Shown in pieces: positions 17,626-26,562 of a stretch of DNA of 64,000 nt. Each line of letters starts with the position of its first letter. Position 1 is the first letter of the stretch. Source of the DNA: Rhodoferax_B sp049316285 (lineage in GTDB: Bacteria > Pseudomonadota > Gammaproteobacteria > Burkholderiales > Burkholderiaceae_C); assembly GCF_049316285.1 (NCBI RefSeq), contig NZ_JBMOXA010000001.1:248001-312000 (forward strand), given 5' to 3'. Under the pieces are notes generated by a model. That model had not been told where the DNA came from, did not search any database, and saw nothing but the letters and a program-made list of their open reading frames with translations. Both the position numbers and the translations under genes were made by a program.

Positions 17626-18075
17626 ATGTTGATTCAGAGGATGTTGCAGTGGGGGTGTGGCTTGGCCTTGACGGCGCTGCTGGTGGCCTGTGCGCAGCCC
17701 GGCCCGGCGGCGGGCGAGGCGCAGGTGCGCTACGGGCGTATCAACCGTATTGACGCCGTGCAGATTGAAAGTGAAGCCCATCTGGGTTTGGGCGCGGTGA
17801 TTGGCGGCGTGGCCGGTGGTGTATTGGGCCATCAGTTTGGCGGCGGCACTGGGCGTGATGTGGCGACGGTGGCGGGCGCGCTGGCCGGCGGTGTGGCCGG
17901 TGCCCAGGTCGAAAAGAACCAAGTGAAGCAGCCGGGCCAGCACATCATCGTGCAACTCAACGATGGTGTGGCCGTAGGCATTACACAGGCCGCAGACCCG
18001 AACTTGCGTGTGGGCGACAGAGTGCGTATTGATGGCTCGGGTAACGGCGCGCGGGTGGTGCGCACCGGCCCATAA
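17626..18075 (+). CDS. Glycine-zipper (SlyB/OmpA_2TM-like) lipoprotein
   Basis: I choose the ATG at 17626 because AGAGGG lies 9 nt upstream (17611-17616), giving 149 residues. The signal peptide ends in a lipobox L-L-V-A-C near residue 22. Then a glycine-zipper region 'GAVIGGVAGGVLGHQFGGGTGRD' (split, about 58-80) and 'GALAGGVAGAQVE' follow, with a C-terminal beta domain ('GVAVGITQAADPNLRVGDRVRI'). Such proteins are outer-membrane lipoproteins that affect membrane integrity. It appears to be in the same transcription unit as the flanking envelope genes. Confidence 0.85.
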   Translation: MLIQRMLQWGCGLALTALLVACAQPGPAAGEAQVRYGRINRIDAVQIESEAHLGLGAVIGGVAGGVLGHQFGGGTGRDVATVAGALAGGVAGAQVEKNQVKQPGQHIIVQLNDGVAVGITQAADPNLRVGDRVRIDGSGNGARVVRTGP

Positions 18076-18279
18076 CAACACGTTGGCGTTGCCATTGTGA
18101 TCACCTCACATGCTGACAGGTGGTGAACGGCGTACCGTGGTCGCAGGCGAGGCCGCGTGTCATGTCACACCTGGGGCGGACGTGAATACACACGCGACAG
18201 CTGCTGTCAAGAATTGCACCTGCGGGTGCCAATCCTGAGCCATCGGAAGATTGATGGCGATTGTTCAGCCGAGGGCTAC

Positions 18280-20820
18280 ATGAAAAAAACATTGCAAACT
18301 TTGCGTTTCTTTCGGGTCGTGTGTGCTGCCACGGGCCTGGCCGCTGCAGCGGCTGCAGGCAGCATTGCAATTGCGGCCACCGCCAGCGGCGCCAATGCTT
18401 CCAGCAGCGCCGCCACTGCCTCGATTGGTGGCGAGGCGCCATGGCCGCGCAGCCTGGCGCTGGGCAACACCACGCTCACCATTTACGCGCCCCAACTCGA
18501 CGCCTGGGACGGCATCAGCCTCAATGCTCGCCTGGCGGTGCAGGTGCAGGTGGGCAAAGAAAAGCCGTCGACCCATTTCGGCATCCTCACGCTGGATGCG
18601 CGCACCCTGGTCGACAAGGGCACACGCGTGGTCACCATAGACCAGGCGGTGATACAGAGGGCCGACTTTCCTTCGGTTTCGGCGGCCGACGCCAAGCGCT
18701 GGGCCGATGCAATTGCCGCGGACATGAACGGCAAATCGCGCAGCATCGCACTCGATCGGCTGGAGGCGCAGATGGCGATCTCCGGCGCGGTGAAAGCCGG
18801 TGAACGCCACCCGCTGCGCAATGAGCCGCCACGGTTTGTGTTCTCGCGCTCGCCGGCGCTGCTGGTCAGCATAGACGGCGCGCCGGTGTACCGGGCGCTG
18901 CAGGGCCTGCCCTATGAACGTGTGATCAATACCCGCCCGCTGGTGCTGCGCGACAGCACCGGCACCCACTACCTCAAGGTGTTTGACGGCTGGATGCAGG
19001 CCACCACATTGGCTGGCCCGTGGACGGTGCTGGAGAACCCGGCCACCAGCCTGGCGGCGGCGTTCAAACAAAGCTCGGACGCACATTTGATCGACCCGCT
19101 GACGGGCCAGATTGCCGCCGACAAGGCCGCACCATCACTCAAGCAACTGGTGCCGGTGGTCTATACCACCAGCACACCCACCGAGTTGCTGGTGACCGAA
19201 GGTGAGCCACGCTACGTGCCGATTGCCGGCACCGAGCTGCTGTATGTGGAGAACACCACCGGGCGTATCTTCAAATCCATCAAAGAAAACCAGACCTACA
19301 TCCTGGTGTCGGGTCGCTGGTTCAAGGCGCCGAATGAGCAAGGTCCGTGGCAGTTTGTGGCGGCCAATACCTTGCCGGCCGACTTTGCCAAGATACCCGA
19401 TGACAGTGCGGTGGAGAACGTGTTGGCCTCGGTGGCCGGCACCCCTCAGGCGCGCGAGGCCGCCGTGGCCGTGACCGTGCCACAAACCGCTGCGGTGAAG
19501 ATTGAAGGCACCCAGCTCACACCGCCGCGTTTTGATGGTGAGCCCATGCTCCAGTCCATTGCTGGCACCAGCCTGGAATACGTGGCCAACACCGCCACGC
19601 CCATCATCCGTGTGGGGGCTAGCGGCTTTTATGCGTTGCAGAACGGTGTATGGTTTACCGCCGCCGCCGTGCGCGGACCATGGGTCGTGGCGACTTCTGT
19701 GCCCGCAGCCATCTACACCATTCCGCCAAGCTCAGCGCTGTATTACGTGACCTTCGTGACCATTTATTCGGTCCATAACGGGACCGTCTACGTGGGCTTC
19801 ACACCCGGTTACCAAGGCACCTATATCGATCCGCTGACGGGGGTGGTGGTCTATGGCACCGGCTATGTTTACGACCCTTGGACCGGGGCGGTCTGGTATG
19901 GCGCCTCGCCTACCTATGGTTACGCCGCAGCCGTGACCTACACCCCCTGGAGCGGTTGGGCCGTGGGTTTTGGTTTTGGTTGGTTCTGGGGCGCGGCGAC
20001 AGTTGCCTGGGGTTGGGGTTGGGGCCCGTATCCGTATTGGGGACCATGGGCTTATCCGGCCTGGGGCGTGGCCTGGGGCTCAGGCGGCGGTGCCGTGGCC
20101 TGGGGGCCGGGCGGCTGGGCGGGTTATTCGGGCAATATCTATTCGCAGTGGGGTAACCGCGCCAGTGTGACGCGTGTGGGTGGTGGTTTCAACGCCTGGA
20201 CCGGCAACGAATGGGCTGGCCAGGTAGGCGCCTCCTACAACTCGCGCACAGGCATTGCTTCGGCCGGCCAGCGCGGCGCGGTGGGCAATATCTACAGCGG
20301 CAACTATGCCGCCGGTGCACGCGGCGGTGCGGTGGGCCCCGGTGGCAGTGCCATCGTGGGTGAGCGCGGCACCGTGGGCAATGCCTTTAATGGCAACCAG
20401 GTTTCGGGAAGCCGTGGCGCCTTCTACAACCAGAACACCGGGGAAGTGACGCGCTTCGGTGGCGCCACCGGGGCCGATGGCGGCCATGTGGGCCACGTTG
20501 GCGACGACGTTTATGCGGGCAAAGACGGCAACGTCTACCGCAACACCGGCGAGGGCTGGCAGAAGTTCACCCCGGACGGCGGCTGGCAAGGTGTGCCAGG
20601 TGCTGCACAAGGGCAGGCCACGCGGGAGGCCACGGGCGGCTTGGGTTCCAGTCCCCAACAACCGGCGCACCTGGACCAGGACCGTAGCGCCAGGCAAATG
20701 GGCGACGAGCGTGCCGAAGGGCTGCGCAATTCCTCGCGTGGCATGAACCACACATTTGGTGGCGGTGGTGGCGGCTTTCATGGCGGTGGCTTCCACGGCG
20801 GCGGGTTCCGGCGCCGATGA
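18280..20820 (+). CDS. Large exported Trp/Gly-rich protein with three tandem repeats
   Basis: The start at 18280 follows a GAGGG ribosome site and gives 846 residues with an N-terminal signal peptide (about 1-33). Three related modules of 65-85 residues begin near residues 182, 308 and 420; each runs to 'W-[MF]-x-A-x4-GPW' (GPW at about 246, 355 and 466). After them comes a hydrophobic aromatic stretch (about 545-625) very rich in Trp, Gly, Tyr and Pro, then Gly/Asn-rich 'GNIYSGNYAAGARGGAVGPGG'-type repeats and a Gly/His tail ending GGGFHGGGFRRR. Similar proteins have been annotated 'carbohydrate-binding family V/XII', but I see no catalytic site. It sits 51 bp before an Omp85-like barrel gene. 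Confidence 0.7.
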   Translation: MKKTLQTLRFFRVVCAATGLAAAAAAGSIAIAATASGANASSSAATASIGGEAPWPRSLALGNTTLTIYAPQLDAWDGISLNARLAVQVQVGKEKPSTHFGILTLDARTLVDKGTRVVTIDQAVIQRADFPSVSAADAKRWADAIAADMNGKSRSIALDRLEAQMAISGAVKAGERHPLRNEPPRFVFSRSPALLVSIDGAPVYRALQGLPYERVINTRPLVLRDSTGTHYLKVFDGWMQATTLAGPWTVLENPATSLAAAFKQSSDAHLIDPLTGQIAADKAAPSLKQLVPVVYTTSTPTELLVTEGEPRYVPIAGTELLYVENTTGRIFKSIKENQTYILVSGRWFKAPNEQGPWQFVAANTLPADFAKIPDDSAVENVLASVAGTPQAREAAVAVTVPQTAAVKIEGTQLTPPRFDGEPMLQSIAGTSLEYVANTATPIIRVGASGFYALQNGVWFTAAAVRGPWVVATSVPAAIYTIPPSSALYYVTFVTIYSVHNGTVYVGFTPGYQGTYIDPLTGVVVYGTGYVYDPWTGAVWYGASPTYGYAAAVTYTPWSGWAVGFGFGWFWGAATVAWGWGWGPYPYWGPWAYPAWGVAWGSGGGAVAWGPGGWAGYSGNIYSQWGNRASVTRVGGGFNAWTGNEWAGQVGASYNSRTGIASAGQRGAVGNIYSGNYAAGARGGAVGPGGSAIVGERGTVGNAFNGNQVSGSRGAFYNQNTGEVTRFGGATGADGGHVGHVGDDVYAGKDGNVYRNTGEGWQKFTPDGGWQGVPGAAQGQATREATGGLGSSPQQPAHLDQDRSARQMGDERAEGLRNSSRGMNHTFGGGGGGFHGGGFHGGGFRRR

Positions 20821-20871
20821 GCCAAGCATGAAAACTGTCGATGTCGCCGTTGACCTGAAGGGAGAGACTCC

Positions 20872-22035
20872 ATGAATCGATTGCGCGCATCGGCTGGCGC
20901 TGCTGTGTTGTTGTGGCTGCTTGGCGGGTTGTGCCAGCCCGCATGGGCCATGCTGGAAGGGTTTACCGACGCCGAGGACGGCCAGTTCGATATGTCCGAC
21001 TGGCTGGTCGAGCGCAAGGGTTTTCTGCCCATTCCCATCGTGATCACCGAGCCCGCCGTGGGTTACGGCGGCGGCGTCGCCTTCATGTTCTTGCGCAATT
21101 CCATGGCGGAGACGGCGCAGAAAGCCAAGGAGACGGGCTTGAACATTCCGCCCGACATCTGGGTGTTTGGCGCTGCCGCAACCGAGAACGGCACCAAGGC
21201 GGCTTTTGCCGGCGGCATGGTGAGTTTTGACGAGGGCCGCTATAAATACCGCGGTGGCATTGGCCGGGCCAACGTCAACCTGGCCTATTACGGCATCGGT
21301 GGTTCGGGCGGCGGAGTCAACGGCTCCAGGGGCATTGATTATTCACTCGACGGCTGGGTGTCGAGCCAGCAGGTGCTGCGCCGCTTGGGCCACACCGACA
21401 ACTGGTTCGGGCTGCGCTGGATCTATCTCGACCTGAGCAGCAAACTCGACATCAGCGGCAAGCCCAATGCCAAGCTGCAACCGAACGACGCCACACACAA
21501 GGCCTCGGGCCTGGGGGTGACGCTGGAGCACGATTCGCGCGACAACATCTTCACCCCCAGCAGCGGCTGGACCGGTGCTGTGGATGCCATGTTCTACGAC
21601 CCCGACTGGGGCAGTGCCACCACCTTCCAAAGCTACCGCGGCCATGTGTTTTCCTATTGGCCGGTGGGCAAATCGGTGGTGCTGGCGGGGCGCCTGGATG
21701 GCCGCAGCGCACGCGGGCAAGTGCCGTTCTACATGCTGCCCTTCATCGACATGCGCGGCATTCCGGCCGCGCGTTACCAAGACCAGAACACTACGGTGGT
21801 GGAGACCGAAGTGCGCTGGGACTTCACACCGCGCTGGGCGGCCGTAGGCTTCATCGGGGCCGGCCGTGCCTGGGGCCGCAACTCCGAGTTCGGTGATGTA
21901 GGTTCTGCCGTCAGCAAGGGGGTAGGGGCGCGTTACCTGATCGCCCGCAAGCTCGGGATCTGGGTGGGCCTGGACTTCGCGCGCGGACCAGAGGGTAATG
22001 CCGGCTACATCCAGGTTGGCAGCGCCTGGCGTTAG
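20872..22035 (+). CDS. Omp85/BamA-like surface-antigen beta-barrel without POTRA domains
   Basis: A 387-residue exported protein, signal peptide about 1-26 (...GGLCQPAWA). 'FLPIPIVITEPAVGYGGGVAFMF' opens the barrel, and 'GLGVTLEHDSRDNIFTPSSGWTG' (about 207-229) is the conserved bacterial surface antigen (D15) signature. 'AVGFIGAGRAWG' and a C-terminal 'GYIQVGSAWR' complete it. It is far shorter than BamA or TamA (~600-800 aa), and I see no POTRA repeats. It has a ribosome site (GGGAGAGA) just upstream. It may help place the preceding Trp/Gly-rich protein in or across the outer membrane. Confidence 0.78.
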   Translation: MNRLRASAGAAVLLWLLGGLCQPAWAMLEGFTDAEDGQFDMSDWLVERKGFLPIPIVITEPAVGYGGGVAFMFLRNSMAETAQKAKETGLNIPPDIWVFGAAATENGTKAAFAGGMVSFDEGRYKYRGGIGRANVNLAYYGIGGSGGGVNGSRGIDYSLDGWVSSQQVLRRLGHTDNWFGLRWIYLDLSSKLDISGKPNAKLQPNDATHKASGLGVTLEHDSRDNIFTPSSGWTGAVDAMFYDPDWGSATTFQSYRGHVFSYWPVGKSVVLAGRLDGRSARGQVPFYMLPFIDMRGIPAARYQDQNTTVVETEVRWDFTPRWAAVGFIGAGRAWGRNSEFGDVGSAVSKGVGARYLIARKLGIWVGLDFARGPEGNAGYIQVGSAWR

Positions 22036-22064
22036 GCCGCTTGTTTTTGGCGGGTGTGCGAGGC

Positions 22065-22979
22065 CTAGCCGGCGCGCGGCGCCAACCAGGCGGGCACCAG
22101 TTCCTGTATCAGCTCCAGCATTGCGCGCTGGGTGGCGGTGGTCGGGCGCTGGGCGCTGACGGCGATGCACAACTGGCTCTTCAGCGCCGGTTCGTGTATG
22201 GGGCGGGTGATGTAGGTGTCCGCCTGGCCCGAGGTGATGACCGCATTCATGGACAACACCGCGCTGCCGGCGCCGTCGGCCACCAGATCCAGGATGGCCG
22301 GCACGCCGTCGATCTCCAGCGCAATCCTGGGCTCGCAGCCTATATTGGCCAACTCCGATTCAACCATGGTGCGGATGGCGTTGGGCCGCGTCGGAATGAC
22401 CAGCGGCAAGGCCGCCAGGGCACGCAGGCTGATACCGCCAGCATCGGCCACGGCGCAGCTGTCGTCACGCCGCTGCACCAGAAACAGCGGTTCTTCCAGC
22501 AGCGGCATACATTCCACGCCCGGTGTCGCCACGGGGTTGTAGAGCAGGGCGATGTCGAGCCGGCCGCTGACCAGCGAATCCTGCATGGCCAGCGACAAAC
22601 TCTCCGTGATGGACAGCGCCGCCTGCGGCAGCCGCACGCGGAATTCACGTGTCAGTGGCACCGTCAACACCTTGGCCACACTAGGCGGCAGGCCGATGGC
22701 AACCCGGCCCTCCAGCGCGCCGCGCAGGCGGCCCAGTTCATCACGCACACGCTGCACCTGGTGCAGTATGCCGCGGCCATGCTCCAGCAGCACCTTGCCA
22801 GCCTCGGTGGGCGTGGCGCCGCGGCCGTTGCGCAGCAGCAGGTTTTGCCGCAGCTCGACTTCGAGCATACGCACGTGCCGGCTCAGCAGCGGCTGTGGAA
22901 TGCCCAGTGCCGTGGCCGCGCGGGTGAAGCTGCCCAGCTCGGCCACACGCACAAAGGATTCAATCTGCTTCAGGTCCAT
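22065..22979 (-). CDS. pmdR: LysR-family regulator of the pmd (protocatechuate) operon
   Basis: A 304-residue LysR protein from ATG 22979 (an upstream ATG at 22997 would add 6 residues). The HTH occupies about 1-60 (MDLKQIESFVRVAELGSFTR...). It is divergent from pmdK across 243 bp, the position of the regulator PmdR in Comamonas, so control of the pmd operon is inferred from context. In the known system the inducer is the ring-cleavage product 2-pyrone-4,6-dicarboxylate; that this holds here is an inference. Confidence 0.8.
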   Translation of the reverse strand: MDLKQIESFVRVAELGSFTRAATALGIPQPLLSRHVRMLEVELRQNLLLRNGRGATPTEAGKVLLEHGRGILHQVQRVRDELGRLRGALEGRVAIGLPPSVAKVLTVPLTREFRVRLPQAALSITESLSLAMQDSLVSGRLDIALLYNPVATPGVECMPLLEEPLFLVQRRDDSCAVADAGGISLRALAALPLVIPTRPNAIRTMVESELANIGCEPRIALEIDGVPAILDLVADGAGSAVLSMNAVITSGQADTYITRPIHEPALKSQLCIAVSAQRPTTATQRAMLELIQELVPAWLAPRAG

Positions 22980-23035
22980 GGGCTTTTGAGTCGGCAATCA
23001 AGGGCAGGCCCTTGGCGCGAAGCTTGCTAAGTTTT

Positions 23036-23078
23036 TGATATCCAATTATCAGCTATCTAAATTTGTTCTAGTAGATAG
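23036..23078. promoter_or_regulatory. Candidate LysR operator upstream of pmdK
   Basis: Two dyads lie in this AT-rich part of the gap between the divergent regulator and pmdK. The first is TGATA (23036-23040), 6 nt, TATCA (23047-23051), a T-N11-A type LysR box. The second is CTATCT (23053-23058), 14 nt, AGATAG (23073-23078). The side-by-side arrangement resembles the recognition and activation sites of LysR promoters. Confidence 0.5.
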
Positions 23079-23222
23079 TGGCATTGCCGTGGGCGCTGTA
23101 TCAGGGCTATCCCTAGAATTTCCGTTCATGCAATCAGCCTCTTTTTCTCTCGGTCCGTGCTTTGCCGTGGCCGTCTTGTTTGGCCGCGCGCCACTGTTTT
23201 TGACCGCTTTCGGGGGCGCGCA

Positions 23223-24605
23223 ATGAAGTCGGCCAAGACCACTTCCCCTACCGATGTGCAGGTGTTTCTCAACACCCATGGTTTCTCCGGCTACCAATGG
23301 CTGATCTTCGGCCTGTGTTTCATGGTGGTGCTGCTCGATGGTTTCGACACCGCGGCCATAGGCTACATCGCGCCTTCGCTCGTGGGCGAATGGGGCGTCA
23401 GCAAACCCGCGTTGGCGCCGGTGCTGAGCGCGGCGCTGTTTGGCCTGGCCGGTGGCGCCCTGAGCGCCGGCCCGTTGGCCGACCGCCTGGGCCGCCGTAC
23501 CGTGCTGCTGGCCTCGGTGTTTGTGTTTGGTGCGGCCTGCCTGGCCTCTGGCTACGTCAACAGCTTGACGGAACTGACCGTGCTGCGCTTCATCACCGGT
23601 CTTGGCCTGGGTGCTGCCATGCCCAACGCGGTCACGCTGACCAGCGAGTTCTGCCCGGACCGCCAGCGCGCCATGTTGACCAATGCCATGTTCTGCGGCT
23701 TTCCGCTGGGGGCGGCATTCGGCGGCTTTTTGGCGGCCTGGATGATTCCGCAATGGGGCTGGCGCAGTGTGCTGCACCTGGGTGGTGTGGTGCCGCTGAT
23801 CTTGTTTGTGGTGATGTTGTTTACGCTGCCCGAGTCGGTGCGCTACATGGTGGCCAAGGGCCAGCCGGTGGAGCGTATTCGCCGCATCCTGGCGCGCATC
23901 TCGGCCACGGTGGCCGATGCCAGCAGTTTTGTGCTGACCGAAGCCCGCGCCGACGTTGCGGCCAAGAGTGGCCTGGGTGTGGTGTTGAGCCCGCGTTACC
24001 GCACCGGCTCGCTGATGCTCTGGCTGGCCTACTTCATGGGCCTGGTGATCTTTTATGCGTTGATCAACTGGATGCCCATCCTGTTCAAGGAAGCCGGCAT
24101 GTCGCCACAAAAGGCCACGCTGGTGTCGGCCTTGTTCCCGCTGGGTGGTGTGGGCGCCATTGCCTTTGGCTGGCTGATGGACCGCTTCAACGCCAACCGT
24201 GTGATTGCATTGGGTTTTGCGCTCACCGCGCTGGCCGTGTTCCTGGTCGGCCAGTTGATCGGTGATGATGGCATGTTGATCTTGATGGTCTTTGTGGCTG
24301 GTGCCATCATGAACACCGCACAGTCTTCCTTGCCTGCCTTGGCCGCTGCGTTCTACCCCACACAGGGCCGGGCTACCGGCGTGTCGTGGATGCTGGGCAT
24401 TGGCCGCTTTGGCGGCATTGCGGGCTCTTTCCTGGTGGCGCAACTGACCGCGCACCAGATGGGTTTTGCCAGCATTTTTGCGGTGGTGGCGATTCCGGGT
24501 TTGATCGCTGCTGCGGCCCTTCTGGTCAAGCAGTGGGCGCACCCTGAAGCGCCGCACACCCAGGGTGGGAGCGGTGCTTCCGCGCGTGGCGCGGCCGCAC
24601 ATTGA
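23223..24605 (+). CDS. pmdK: Protocatechuate/aromatic acid:H+ symporter, MFS (AAHS family)
   Basis: The start at 23223 gives 460 residues with about 12 membrane helices. Hallmarks of the aromatic acid:H+ symporter family (PcaK-like) are 'MVVLLDGFDTAAIGYIAPSL' in helix 1, with the charged DGFDT motif, and 'GPLADRLGRRTVLL' between helices 2 and 3. It imports protocatechuate or a related aromatic acid across the inner membrane. It is the first gene of the pmd operon, with 51 bp to pmdE. In Comamonas the order is pmdUKEFDABC, which fits this identification. Confidence 0.88.
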   Translation: MKSAKTTSPTDVQVFLNTHGFSGYQWLIFGLCFMVVLLDGFDTAAIGYIAPSLVGEWGVSKPALAPVLSAALFGLAGGALSAGPLADRLGRRTVLLASVFVFGAACLASGYVNSLTELTVLRFITGLGLGAAMPNAVTLTSEFCPDRQRAMLTNAMFCGFPLGAAFGGFLAAWMIPQWGWRSVLHLGGVVPLILFVVMLFTLPESVRYMVAKGQPVERIRRILARISATVADASSFVLTEARADVAAKSGLGVVLSPRYRTGSLMLWLAYFMGLVIFYALINWMPILFKEAGMSPQKATLVSALFPLGGVGAIAFGWLMDRFNANRVIALGFALTALAVFLVGQLIGDDGMLILMVFVAGAIMNTAQSSLPALAAAFYPTQGRATGVSWMLGIGRFGGIAGSFLVAQLTAHQMGFASIFAVVAIPGLIAAAALLVKQWAHPEAPHTQGGSGASARGAAAH

Positions 24606-24656
24606 CTGGATTTTTTGAAGTCGTTTTTACATACTGCAAGCTGAACTGGAGACACC

Positions 24657-25685
24657 ATGATCATCGATTGCCACGGCCACTACACCACCGCGCCCAAGGC
24701 GCTGGAAACCTGGCGCAACCAACAGATTGCCGGCATCAAGGATCCGGCCGTGATGCCCAAAGTGGCCGACCTGAAGATCAGCGACGACGAACTGCGCGAG
24801 TCGATTGAAACCAATCAATTGCGTCTGATGCGCGAGCGCGGCAGCGACCTGACCTTGTTCTCGCCACGCGCCAGCTTCATGGCACACCACATCGGCGACT
24901 TCAACGTGTCGTCCACCTGGGCGGCGATCTGCAACGAACTCTGTTACCGCGTCTCGCAACTGTTCCCCGACAACTTTGTGCCCGTGGCCATGTTGCCGCA
25001 GTCGCCCGGTGTCGACCCTGCGACCTGCATTCCCGAGCTGGAAAAGTGCATCAAGGAATACGGCAACGTCGGCATCAACCTGAACCCCGATCCTAGCGGC
25101 GGCCACTGGCAGTCGCCTCCGCTGTCCGACAAGGCCTGGTTCCCCATCTACGAGAAGATGGTGGAGTACGACATCCCCGCGATGATCCACGTCAGCACCA
25201 GCTGCAATCCGGCTTTCCACACCACCGGCGCACACTACCTGAACGCCGACACCACGGCCTTCATGCAGTGCCTGACGTCCGATCTGTTCAAGGAATTCCC
25301 CACGCTGCGTTTCCTGATTCCGCATGGCGGCGGCGCCGTGCCTTACCACTGGGGCCGTTTCCGTGGCCTGGCGCAAGAGCTGAAGAAGCCGCTGCTGCAA
25401 GACCACTTGCTGAACAACATCTTCTTCGACACCTGCGTCTACCACCAGCCCGGCATAGACCTGCTGAACACCGTGATTCCGGTGAAGAACGTGCTGTTCG
25501 CCTCGGAAATGATTGGCGCCGTGCGCGGCATTGACCCCGAGACCGGCAACTACTACGACGACACCAAGCGCTACATCGAAGCCAGCAAGATACTGAGCGA
25601 CGGCGATCGTTACCAGATCTACGAAGGCAACACGCGCCGCGTGTTCCCGCGCCTGGACGCCATCCTCAAGGCCAAGGGCCTGTAA
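24657..25685 (+). CDS. pmdE: 4-oxalomesaconate hydratase (LigJ/PmdE type)
   Basis: A 342-residue amidohydrolase-superfamily protein. The N-terminal 'MIIDCHGHYT' holds the HxH metal motif, 'MIHVSTSCN' and 'FLIPHGGGAVPYHWGRFRG' bear further ligands, and 'ASEMIGAVRGIDP' is the C-terminal part typical of LigJ. In protocatechuate 4,5-cleavage this enzyme adds water to (the isomer of) 4-oxalomesaconate, giving 4-carboxy-4-hydroxy-2-oxoadipate. Length and context agree. It is followed after 30 bp by pmdF. Confidence 0.9.
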   Translation: MIIDCHGHYTTAPKALETWRNQQIAGIKDPAVMPKVADLKISDDELRESIETNQLRLMRERGSDLTLFSPRASFMAHHIGDFNVSSTWAAICNELCYRVSQLFPDNFVPVAMLPQSPGVDPATCIPELEKCIKEYGNVGINLNPDPSGGHWQSPPLSDKAWFPIYEKMVEYDIPAMIHVSTSCNPAFHTTGAHYLNADTTAFMQCLTSDLFKEFPTLRFLIPHGGGAVPYHWGRFRGLAQELKKPLLQDHLLNNIFFDTCVYHQPGIDLLNTVIPVKNVLFASEMIGAVRGIDPETGNYYDDTKRYIEASKILSDGDRYQIYEGNTRRVFPRLDAILKAKGL

Positions 25686-25715
25686 GCCAACACATTCACT
25701 ATCAGGAGACCGAAC

Positions 25716-26411
25716 ATGAGCACTCCCATGAACAACCTGGGCATCGTCAAGCGCAACATCGTGCGTGCCGACAAGGCCGCCGTTGAAAAACTCTCGCGCT
25801 TCGGCGTGGCCACCATCCACGAGGCCATGGGCCGCGTGGGCCTGATGAAGCCCTATATGCGCCCCATCTACAACGAAGCGGCGATTTGCGGCACGGCGGT
25901 GACGGTGTTGCTGCAGCCCGGCGACAACTGGATGATGCACGTCGTGGCCGAGCAATTGCAGCCCGGCGACGTGGTGGTGGCGGCTTGCACCACCGACAAC
26001 GAAGACGGCTTTTTTGGTGACCTGCTGGCGACCTCGTTCCAGGCGCGCGGTGCCAAGGGCCTGATCATCGACGGCGGTGTGCGCGACGTGAAAGACCTCA
26101 CCGCCATGGACTTCCCGGTGTTCAGCCGCGCCATCAATGCCAAGGGCACGATCAAGGCCACGCTGGGTTCGGTGAACATTCCCGTGGTCTGCGCCGGTGC
26201 GAGCGTCAACCCCGGTGACGTGATCATTGCCGACATCGACGGTGTGGTGGTGGTGCCCGCCGCCGTGGCACAGCAGGTGGCCGATGCCGCTGAAGCGCGC
26301 GAAAACCTGGAAACCGAAAAACGCGCCAAACTCGCTGGCGGCGTGCTCGGCCTGGACATGTACAACATGCGTGGCCCGCTGGAAAAGGCCGGCCTGAAGT
26401 ACATCGATTAA
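25716..26411 (+). CDS. pmdF: 4-carboxy-4-hydroxy-2-oxoadipate aldolase / oxaloacetate decarboxylase
   Basis: A 231-residue protein of the RraA-like class II aldolase family. The active-site loop is 'GDLLATSFQARGAKGLIIDGGVRDV' (two parts, about 105-129), with the metal-binding Asp and substrate-binding Arg of HMG/CHA aldolases. It splits 4-carboxy-4-hydroxy-2-oxoadipate into pyruvate and oxaloacetate, the last step of the pathway. An AGGAG ribosome site (about 25704-25708) precedes it. Confidence 0.92.
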   Translation: MSTPMNNLGIVKRNIVRADKAAVEKLSRFGVATIHEAMGRVGLMKPYMRPIYNEAAICGTAVTVLLQPGDNWMMHVVAEQLQPGDVVVAACTTDNEDGFFGDLLATSFQARGAKGLIIDGGVRDVKDLTAMDFPVFSRAINAKGTIKATLGSVNIPVVCAGASVNPGDVIIADIDGVVVVPAAVAQQVADAAEARENLETEKRAKLAGGVLGLDMYNMRGPLEKAGLKYID

Positions 26412-26428
26412 GTCATCGACCATCGTCA

Positions 26429-26470
26429 TCGTTGATGAAAAGCAGGGCAGTCTTTGCCCTGCATCAACGA
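26429..26470 (+). other. Bulged hairpin between pmdF and pmdD
   Basis: An inverted repeat in the only long gap (151 bp) inside the pmd operon. An outer stem of 8 bp (26429-26436 with 26463-26470) and an inner stem of 8 bp (26442-26449 with 26455-26462) are separated by a 5-nt bulge on the left side, with a 5-nt loop. No T-run follows, so it is more likely an mRNA stability or processing element than a terminator. Confidence 0.6.
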
Positions 26471-26562
26471 CAGCCAGCCCAGCCCCGGGCACATTCAAGG
26501 CACCGCAGATTCCACATGAAAACTGCGCTGCATGCTTATCAATGAGACAGGACTTCTTTTAA

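Noticed and set aside
23049..26498. Two long open frames opposite the pmd transporter, hydratase and aldolase genes (517 and 623 codons, minus strand)
   Set aside because: They are His/Gln/Val-rich with no family pattern, and lie exactly antisense to clear genes; high G+C keeps antisense frames open.
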